From: a bacterium TMED144
GTDB lineage: Bacteria > Fidelibacterota > Marinisomatia > Marinisomatales > TCS55
Direction of reading: 5' to 3'
DNA: 7,258 nucleotides
Assembly (NCBI GenBank): GCA_002170005.2
Contig: NHGT02000011.1
Location: 57,997 to 65,254 of the forward strand
Of this stretch, positions 1-5,393 are shown piece by piece. The position numbers and the translations under genes are program-made. The first letter of the stretch is position 1. Each line of letters begins with the position of its first letter. Below the pieces are notes generated by a model, which was not told the DNA's origin, did no database searches, and worked only from the letters and a program-made list of their open reading frames with translations.

Positions 1-168
1 TTTAGACTTGGCTCAGCAAGAGCTGCATCATTTATGTTTTTCGTACCATTGAGTTCTGTCATTTTTTCTTGGCTTTTTTTGAAAGAAGAGATAATGGTTT
101 CAACTATAGTAGGTGGAGGTTTAATGATTGTTGCGCTATACTTAATTAATTTTAGAAGTAAGCTTTAA
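1..168 (+). CDS. EamA/DMT-family permease, C-terminal fragment (5' partial)
   Basis: Frame 1 is open from base 1 to a TAA at 166-168 and gives 55 residues; the start lies outside the window. The fragment begins RLGSARAASFMFFVPLSS, runs through a hydrophobic helix, a short KEE turn, and a last hydrophobic helix rich in glycine (VGGGLMIVALYLI), ending in a basic tail (NFRSKL). This helix - (K/G)E(E) - helix - short cytoplasmic tail pattern is the usual end of ten-helix EamA drug/metabolite exporters of the inner membrane, where a conserved glutamate opens the final helix. The substrate cannot be told from this piece. It is the only + strand gene here and converges on the thioesterase gene, overlapping its last 17 bp. 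Family assignment is fairly good; any finer function would be a guess. Confidence 0.75.
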   Translation, partial: FRLGSARAASFMFFVPLSSVIFSWLFLKEEIMVSTIVGGGLMIVALYLINFRSKL

Positions 169-559
169 TCTTATTCAATAAGCTTGTTGGGGGTTTAACT
201 GGCTTATTTTTTTTAATGTTTAAAAATGCATGCTCGGTAAAGCCAGACGCGACTTTTACCTTTTCATCGTTTTTATATACATCATAATCAAAACGAAGTT
301 TTGATTTTGGGATACTAAATATTCTGCACTTTATATTGATTATGTCTTCGAGTCTTACACTTTTTAAATAAGTACATTCAACTTTAATTACTGGTAAATA
401 AAATCCTAAAATCTCTAAATTTTTAATTTTTAAGTTGATATTATTTAGAGTTTCAGTACGCGCCTGTTCGAAAAATTCAAGATATCTTGAATAATACACA
501 ATTCCCATTTTATCAATATCCTTATAAAAGACTTTTGTTGAAAATGTGTACGAAATCAT
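152..559 (-). CDS. Acyl-CoA thioesterase, YbgC/4-hydroxybenzoyl-CoA thioesterase (hotdog) family
   Basis: A 135-residue protein, the normal size of a single hotdog domain. Near the N terminus it shows the family signature: Y12, D14-x-D16, G19, IVYY (20-23), Y26, and the helix FFEQART (29-35). By comparison with Pseudomonas 4HBT, where Asp17 is the nucleophile or general base, D16 is the likely catalytic residue. Enzymes of this family hydrolyse acyl-CoA (sometimes acyl-ACP) thioesters in the cytoplasm; YbgC of proteobacteria is linked to the Tol-Pal/phospholipid machinery, but no tol genes are seen here. Its ATG lies 3 bp after the accA stop, so it is probably co-transcribed with accA, which supplies malonyl-CoA; the pairing suggests acyl-chain or phospholipid metabolism (inferred). 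Only a weak purine stretch (GAAG) precedes the start. The 3' end overlaps the converging permease gene. Chain-length specificity is not readable. Confidence 0.85.
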   Translation of the reverse strand: MISYTFSTKVFYKDIDKMGIVYYSRYLEFFEQARTETLNNINLKIKNLEILGFYLPVIKVECTYLKSVRLEDIINIKCRIFSIPKSKLRFDYDVYKNDEKVKVASGFTEHAFLNIKKNKPVKPPTSLLNKIKAYF

Positions 560-562
560 AAA

Positions 563-1516
563 TCAATCTTCAGAATCAAAAGCTCCCATTCTATAATATC
601 GATCAATTCTTGAATCTAAATATGAAATATTTTCATTTTTGCGGAACATAGTTATTTCCTCAATAATAGCTTTTTTCAATATGCTTGCTGCTTCTGCAGA
701 ATCTCTGTGAGCTCCACCTAGCGGTTCTTTTAGAATTCTGTCACAGATACCCATTTCAACAAGATCTTGTGCAGTAACCTTCATAGAATCAGCTGCTTCT
801 GGCGCTTTTGAGGCATCTCTCCACAAAATTGAAGCACACCCTTCAGGGCTAATCACCGAATACCAAGTATTTTCAAACATCAACATTCTATCGCATATAC
901 CAATACCCAACGCTCCACCACTTGCTCCTTCACCAATAACAACTGAAACTATAGGTACTCTAAGTTTTGACATTTCATATATATTCTTAGCTATTGCTTC
1001 GCCTTGACCTCGCTCCTCAGCGCCGATTCCAGGATATGCGCCCGGAGTATCGATTAAAGATACTATTGGAAGCTCAAATTTTTCTGCTAGCTTCATAACC
1101 CTTAACGCTTTTCGATATCCTTCAGGTCGCATCATTCCAAAGTTTCTGTGAATATTTTCTTTAGTATTTCTGCCTTTTTGCTGACCTATGAAAACAGCTT
1201 TTATTTTATCAATTTTCCCAATTATACAAATCACAGCTGGATCATCGGCAAAATGTCTATCTCCATGCAATTCAATCTTTTCTTCAACAAAATGATTGAT
1301 GTAATCCATGAAAAAAGGTCTTTGAGGATGACGCGCTAATTGAACTCTCTCCCAACGAGTCAATTTAGAAAAAATATCCTTTGACATTTTTTCCTTTTCT
1401 TTTCTTAATTTGTTTATCTCTGAGGAAGAGTCGGCATCTATATCTTTCTGTATGAGCTTGATTCTTTTTTCTATCTCATAAATAGGTTTTTCTAACTCTA
1501 AGTAATATTCAGACAT
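563..1516 (-). CDS. accA: Acetyl-CoA carboxylase carboxyltransferase subunit alpha
   Basis: A 317-residue protein, close to the 319 of E. coli AccA. With AccD (not in this window) it forms the carboxyltransferase that moves CO2 from biotinylated AccB to acetyl-CoA, giving malonyl-CoA for fatty-acid synthesis in the cytosol. Visible landmarks: a charged N-terminal helical region (1-50), the RWERVQLARHPQRP segment (54-67), ELHGDRHFADD (82-92), GQQKGRNTKE (111-120), RNFGMMRPEGYRKALR (124-139), IDTPGAYPGIGAEERGQGEA (155-174), the oxyanion-hole-type GEGASGGALGIG (195-206), YSVISPEGCASILW (219-232) and EPLGGAHRD (264-272). No key block is missing. The RNFGMMRPEGYR and SPEGCASILW versions look closer to the general bacterial type than to typical Bacteroidota AccA, by memory. 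The ATG at 1516 follows an AT-rich leader with no Shine-Dalgarno sequence, 16 bp after the glycosyltransferase stop. Identification is secure. Confidence 0.97.
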   Translation of the reverse strand: MSEYYLELEKPIYEIEKRIKLIQKDIDADSSSEINKLRKEKEKMSKDIFSKLTRWERVQLARHPQRPFFMDYINHFVEEKIELHGDRHFADDPAVICIIGKIDKIKAVFIGQQKGRNTKENIHRNFGMMRPEGYRKALRVMKLAEKFELPIVSLIDTPGAYPGIGAEERGQGEAIAKNIYEMSKLRVPIVSVVIGEGASGGALGIGICDRMLMFENTWYSVISPEGCASILWRDASKAPEAADSMKVTAQDLVEMGICDRILKEPLGGAHRDSAEAASILKKAIIEEITMFRKNENISYLDSRIDRYYRMGAFDSED

Positions 1517-1532
1517 TGTATAGTTTATTATT

Positions 1533-2249
1533 TTATTTCAGGATTCCCAATATACGCCAAATTCTTAATCTCCAAACCATCCAAACTGCTTCTAACATGA
1601 TTGACTTATTCATTTTTGAAAATCCAACTGTACGATCAATAAATATAATTGGATGTTCTACAATTTTATATTTCTTAATCCATGTTCTGTAATTCATTTC
1701 AATCTGAAAAGAATAGCCAGACGATTTCACTTGTTTAAAATCGATTGAATTTAGAACTTCTGTTTTCCATAATTTAAATCCTCCGGTTGCATCTTTTATC
1801 CTCATACCTGTAATAATTCTTGAATACAAGTTTGCTCCATAACTCAAGATCAATCTCTTTATGGGCCAATTTACTACGCTAACTCCATTGACATATCGAC
1901 TTCCAATCACAAGGTCATTATTTTTCAATAGCTTTATCATTGTAGGTATCTCTTTTGGGTGGTGTGACATATCCGCATCCATTTGGACAATACAATCATA
2001 GCTTCTCTCTAATCCCCATTTAAACCCATGAATATAAGCTTTCCCAAGGCCATCTTTCTTATTTCTTATTTCTAAAAATAAATTTTTATATTTTTTCATT
2101 AGTTTCTTAATGGCTTCAGCTGTTCCATCAGGTGAATTGTCGTCAACAATCAGTAAATGAAATTCAGGATTTATGTCAAAGATTTTCTCTACCAAAAATG
2201 GCGCATTTTTAATTTCGTTGTATGTTGGAGAGATAATTAACGTTTTCAT
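1533..2249 (-). CDS. Polyprenyl-phosphate mannosyltransferase-like GT2 enzyme (DPM1/Ppm1 type)
   Basis: A 238-residue single-domain GT-A glycosyltransferase, the size of soluble dolichol-phosphate mannose synthase (DPM1/Ppm1) homologues. Seen: the N-terminal SPTYNE (7-12), the nucleotide-binding VDDNSPDGT (35-43), GLGKAYIHGF (68-77), the metal-binding DAD (91-93) within MDADMSHHP, GSRYVNG (116-122), ATGGFKLW (154-161) and the late FIDRTVGFSKM (203-213). Known members move mannose or another sugar from GDP- or UDP-sugar to a polyprenyl phosphate at the inner face of the membrane, giving a lipid-linked sugar for protein or envelope glycosylation. There are no C-terminal membrane helices, so it is the short form; the tail is basic and aromatic (MVWRLRIWRILGILK), which may help it sit on the membrane. 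Its ATG overlaps the stop of the upstream RmlD-like gene (ATGA), implying translational coupling. The sugar is not certain; dolichol-phosphate glucose-type synthases look similar. Confidence 0.88.
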   Translation of the reverse strand: MKTLIISPTYNEIKNAPFLVEKIFDINPEFHLLIVDDNSPDGTAEAIKKLMKKYKNLFLEIRNKKDGLGKAYIHGFKWGLERSYDCIVQMDADMSHHPKEIPTMIKLLKNNDLVIGSRYVNGVSVVNWPIKRLILSYGANLYSRIITGMRIKDATGGFKLWKTEVLNSIDFKQVKSSGYSFQIEMNYRTWIKKYKIVEHPIIFIDRTVGFSKMNKSIMLEAVWMVWRLRIWRILGILK

Positions 2250-3115
2250 TTTTTATTAAAAACTAATTTTTTTAATTTATGAAGAGATGAATCAACAGAA
2301 ACCGGTTTTATATTAAAATTATTTTCTATTTTTTTTGTAATCAATCCACTCTTCATAGGTCTTTTAGCCTCTTGTTTGAGCTCTTCAGTTTTAATTTGTT
2401 CTATGAGATTTGTATCTAAATCAAATATATTAGCTATTTTTAAAGCAAAATCATACCTAGTCATTAAACCATTATCTGCATAATTTATTAATCCATGCCC
2501 TTGCTTTTTTATTATTTTTAAAATCACATTAGAAAAATTCCTAGTCCAGGTTGGATTATTCAACTGATCATTGACAACTTTGATCGATTTATTTTGTTGC
2601 AAGGATTCGATTACCCATTTTAGAAAACTTGCACTAGTTTTTTTATGATAATCATAAAGTACATTCGCCCTTAAAATCGTGTATTGTGATTTATTTTTGA
2701 TGATGTATTCATCAGCTTTTAGTTTTGAAGCTCCATATACAGAAATTGGATTTGTTGTGCTAAATTCATCATAGGGTCCATCTTTACCATCAAAAACATA
2801 ATCAGAAGAAATATGAATAAGATGGCCGTCAAAATTATCACAGATATTTTTAACTCCCTCAAAATTAATTTTATTTGCAAGATGCGGGTTTTTTTCGCAA
2901 CCATCGACATCAGTAAATGCTGAAAGATTAATAACAATATGTGGTTGAATTTTTTCCAATGTATTTAGCACTGCAACTCTATCAGATATATCTAACTGCA
3001 AAGTGCCTTTTGATTTTACTAGCGAGGTGCATATTAGGTCAAATTTTTCAGATAAGTCTTTTTTGCAAGAATATCCCAATTGACCATTTGAACCTGTTAA
3101 AAGAATTCTCTTCAT
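2246..3115 (-). CDS. RmlD-like sugar-nucleotide reductase (extended SDR; dTDP-4-dehydrorhamnose reductase family)
   Basis: A 289-residue protein, the normal length for RmlD/MAT2B-type extended short-chain dehydrogenases. The Rossmann motif TGSNGQLG (7-14) has G8, G11 and G14 and the QLG typical of RmlD. D42 and the LDISD region follow, then NLSAFTDVDGCE (63-74), HISSDYVFDG (101-110), and the YxxxK pair Y127/K131 in VYGASK. S104 sits where RmlD of Salmonella has its catalytic Thr. DQLNNPTW (183-190) corresponds to the RmlD DQxGxPT substrate loop, and RPMKSGL (252-258) is the usual C-terminal arginine-proline block. True RmlD makes dTDP-L-rhamnose from dTDP-4-keto-rhamnose with NAD(P)H; no rmlA, B or C is nearby, so a different deoxysugar, or another reduction, is possible. 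It begins 2 bp after the lipoprotein gene stop and overlaps the glycosyltransferase by 4 bp, so the two enzymes may serve one glycan. Confidence 0.85.
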   Translation of the reverse strand: MKRILLTGSNGQLGYSCKKDLSEKFDLICTSLVKSKGTLQLDISDRVAVLNTLEKIQPHIVINLSAFTDVDGCEKNPHLANKINFEGVKNICDNFDGHLIHISSDYVFDGKDGPYDEFSTTNPISVYGASKLKADEYIIKNKSQYTILRANVLYDYHKKTSASFLKWVIESLQQNKSIKVVNDQLNNPTWTRNFSNVILKIIKKQGHGLINYADNGLMTRYDFALKIANIFDLDTNLIEQIKTEELKQEAKRPMKSGLITKKIENNFNIKPVSVDSSLHKLKKLVFNKK

Positions 3116-3117
3116 TG

Positions 3118-4122
3118 TTAAAATGTCTCAAAAGTTTTAGCAATAATATCTAATTGCTTTAGTAGGAGGTATTTATTTTTACCTGGATAGAAAATCATGG
3201 TATGTACAAAATAAGTTCTATCGTGATTTTCATCATAGAATAAATATGATAAAAAAGGCCCACCCTGCGCTTCTTCTATGCTTTCCCATAGGCCCGAAAC
3301 TTTCCACGAGCCCCTTTCATTGAAAAGATCTGGTTCGATTTTAAAGTAATAATCAGCATATCTGATTGTTCTGAAGTATTTAAGAGGTAATGATTTAACA
3401 TATTGTGAAGCAGTACTTGAATCTGAAAAAAGCAAACCCTCAGACCATTGTACAGCAAGCCAACGGTAAGGCATCTCTCTACCTATCCAAAAAAAGTCTT
3501 TTGATAAACTATCAGAAATAATAGTAAATCCATAAGGAATTTTCATTGACCAATTAAAATTTTTCTTAATATTGTTTTCTAATTCAATTTGTCTGGATGA
3601 AGAGTTCAACATGTATTGAGATTGTCGATGAACAAATAGCGCTTCGAACTGTTTTTCAACCCAAGGACCTTTTTCAATTACAGTTTTGTTTATTACGTCA
3701 TTGTTGAGTCCATTTATAATTAACATATTTTGATCACGCGCAAACACATCTCTAGTGAAGATCAAATTATTGTTTCCAAAAATACCAGAACTAAATTGAT
3801 CCTCAGATAGGAGTTTTTTTACCAATCCTGTGCCTGGGTTATCGATATCGTTTCCAATACTAATTATTACAACATTTACATTCTTTTTTATTTCATTGAA
3901 CTTATTTGGTGTGACCCATACCTGATTAAAAGATAGCTCAGGCTGTGGAGTGTAAAGGGTATCATTGAAGATATTAGAAAGGATATACATCGCTTCATCT
4001 TTATTTTCATTTGAACATACTATAATTATTTCATTATCCGCTCCTTGAGCCCTAGGCTTATCAAATGAACAAGAATAAAAAAAAGCTAAACCAGCAAATA
4101 ATATAAATGATATTTTTTTCAA
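3118..4122 (-). CDS. DUF4837-family lipoprotein, TTG start
   Basis: A 334-residue protein of unknown function. It opens with a signal peptide (MKK, hydrophobic 4-16) ending at C18 in FFYSC, a relaxed lipobox of the kind seen in Bacteroidota-type lipoproteins, so it is probably lipid-anchored. The mature part matches my memory of DUF4837: EIIIVCSNEN near 31-40, PQPELSFNQVWVTPNKF (59-75), VVIISIG (84-90), a second half from IPYGFTI (195-201), FFWIGRE (210-216), then ERGSWKVSGLWES (269-281), AQGGPFLSY (285-293), the R302 strand and LLKQLDIIAKTF (320-331). The start must be TTG at 4122: the frame is closed by a TGA six codons upstream and holds no ATG or GTG, only ATT/ATA. It starts 2 bp after the Omp85 stop, so translation may be coupled. 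Its placement beside an Omp85 barrel suggests an outer-membrane role (inferred). Confidence 0.75.
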   Translation of the reverse strand: MKKISFILFAGLAFFYSCSFDKPRAQGADNEIIIVCSNENKDEAMYILSNIFNDTLYTPQPELSFNQVWVTPNKFNEIKKNVNVVIISIGNDIDNPGTGLVKKLLSEDQFSSGIFGNNNLIFTRDVFARDQNMLIINGLNNDVINKTVIEKGPWVEKQFEALFVHRQSQYMLNSSSRQIELENNIKKNFNWSMKIPYGFTIISDSLSKDFFWIGREMPYRWLAVQWSEGLLFSDSSTASQYVKSLPLKYFRTIRYADYYFKIEPDLFNERGSWKVSGLWESIEEAQGGPFLSYLFYDENHDRTYFVHTMIFYPGKNKYLLLKQLDIIAKTFETF

Positions 4123-4124
4123 AT

Positions 4125-5393
4125 CTATAATTGTGTATCAACTCTAAAGTGCAATTTGACATCATTCATGAATGATGAATATGCCAAACATATATCAAAA
4201 GAAAAATTATCATTTATATTTTTTATGCCAAAGCCATAACTAGCGCCAACCTTGATATTATCTGAAAAAGGATAATCCAAAAAAAAATATGGCATATTAA
4301 CGCTACCAAAAGATGAATTTTTCCATTCTAAGGTATTTAAAACGAACCAATCTGAAATTAACTCTTTTTCTCTATAACCTCGCAAAGAAGTTGCTCCACC
4401 AAATCTTAATTTATTATGATTTGGAACCTCTATTTCATCAAAGAATGATTGTTGCCAATTGATTTTATATTCAAAGAAATTTCTTCCAAATGATAAATTG
4501 TAAACGTACTTAAAATCTATACTACTTGATAATATCGAACTACCTTCTAAGCTAAGAAAACCAAATAGAATATCTGAATCAATTAAAAATCCTTTTGCTT
4601 GAAATGTATTGTTTTCTCTACTATTAAAGAAAACTCCCATAGCCAAAGATTTTTTTTGAAAATAATTATTTTCAAAAAAGTTATTTGTATTCTCATTGTT
4701 AACACCTAGTCTCATTAAACCCAAATCGGTTGCCTTGGTAGCTATAAAAGAATAAGAAGTTAGAAGATATTCATTTTTAATAAAATCTTGCCTTAGTGAT
4801 GCTTTTAAACCAATTGGAAATCTTATAAAAAAAGGTGTCACTAAGGTGTATTTTAAAAATCTTGAAAGTTCATCCGGCTGAGCCCATTCTAAAAAAAATG
4901 ATGACCCGGAACGGTCAAAATTTGATATGTTAGCACTTAACTGACCTGTTAGAATCAATCCATCATTTTTCCTTGATAATCCCATAAGACCACCAAAAGA
5001 ACTTTTGAAGTTGTGTTTAAAATCTATGAAAGCAGCAACACCGTTGGTGCCATGTCTTGCAAAGATCATTTTAGTATTTGGATCTATAAACGAATATGAA
5101 TTCAAAATCTTTTCGTATACATTGCTTGCTTTATTTCTTCCTTTTGTAAGTAATAACGGTTTAAATAATTTATATAAAAAAAAATTATTAATATCATTTT
5201 CTGATAAAAAATACAATGAATCTAAATATACATTCCCTTTTACCAAATGAAATGAGCTATCATTATCAATTGAATAGTAATCTCCCCACATGCCATTTAT
5301 TTTTAGTTTTTGATTGAGTTTCTCTTCTAACGATTGGCAATAAATAGTTGCAATGGAAAAAAAGATCCAAAAAATAAATTTAAAAGTTGGCAC
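4125..5393 (-). CDS. Short Omp85 (BamA/TamA-family) outer-membrane barrel, GTG start
   Basis: A 422-residue protein with a signal peptide (hydrophobic 6-18, probable cleavage near C19-Q20). Residues about 50-128 resemble one POTRA-like domain (LVKGNVYLDSLYF then SENDIN, a long helix near 88-98, and a strand near 117-127), after which the alternating pattern of a C-terminal beta-barrel runs to the end. The diagnostic Omp85 loop-6 motif is present: FGGATSLRGYRE (331-342) with R338, followed by NTLEWK (353-358) and GFGIK (387-391). BamA has five POTRAs and about 800 residues, TamA three; this one is much smaller, so it is probably not the main BamA. Family members insert barrels in, or move proteins and lipids across, the outer membrane. 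The last residue is Leu, not the common Phe/Trp. The GTG start lies within the preceding gene, 14 bp overlap, with GGAGAG just upstream; no other start fits before the signal peptide. Confidence 0.8.
   Translation of the reverse strand: MPTFKFIFWIFFSIATIYCQSLEEKLNQKLKINGMWGDYYSIDNDSSFHLVKGNVYLDSLYFLSENDINNFFLYKLFKPLLLTKGRNKASNVYEKILNSYSFIDPNTKMIFARHGTNGVAAFIDFKHNFKSSFGGLMGLSRKNDGLILTGQLSANISNFDRSGSSFFLEWAQPDELSRFLKYTLVTPFFIRFPIGLKASLRQDFIKNEYLLTSYSFIATKATDLGLMRLGVNNENTNNFFENNYFQKKSLAMGVFFNSRENNTFQAKGFLIDSDILFGFLSLEGSSILSSSIDFKYVYNLSFGRNFFEYKINWQQSFFDEIEVPNHNKLRFGGATSLRGYREKELISDWFVLNTLEWKNSSFGSVNMPYFFLDYPFSDNIKVGASYGFGIKNINDNFSFDICLAYSSFMNDVKLHFRVDTQL

Noticed and set aside
160..185. Two copies of AAGCTT at 160-165 and 180-185 that could pair as a hairpin at the convergent gene ends
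   Set aside because: Each copy is its own palindrome, the stem is only 6 bp with low GC and a 14-base loop, and there is no T-run just after it; too weak to call a terminator.
1148..1339. Open frame of 63 codons on the + strand inside accA
   Set aside because: Lies antisense to the strongly conserved core of accA, with no recognisable domain and no support for expression.
5335..5341. Cysteine 19 of the Omp85 signal peptide (IYCQ) as a lipobox
   Set aside because: Y at -1 does not fit a lipobox and Omp85 barrels are not normally lipoproteins; ordinary signal-peptidase cleavage beside C19-Q20 is more likely.
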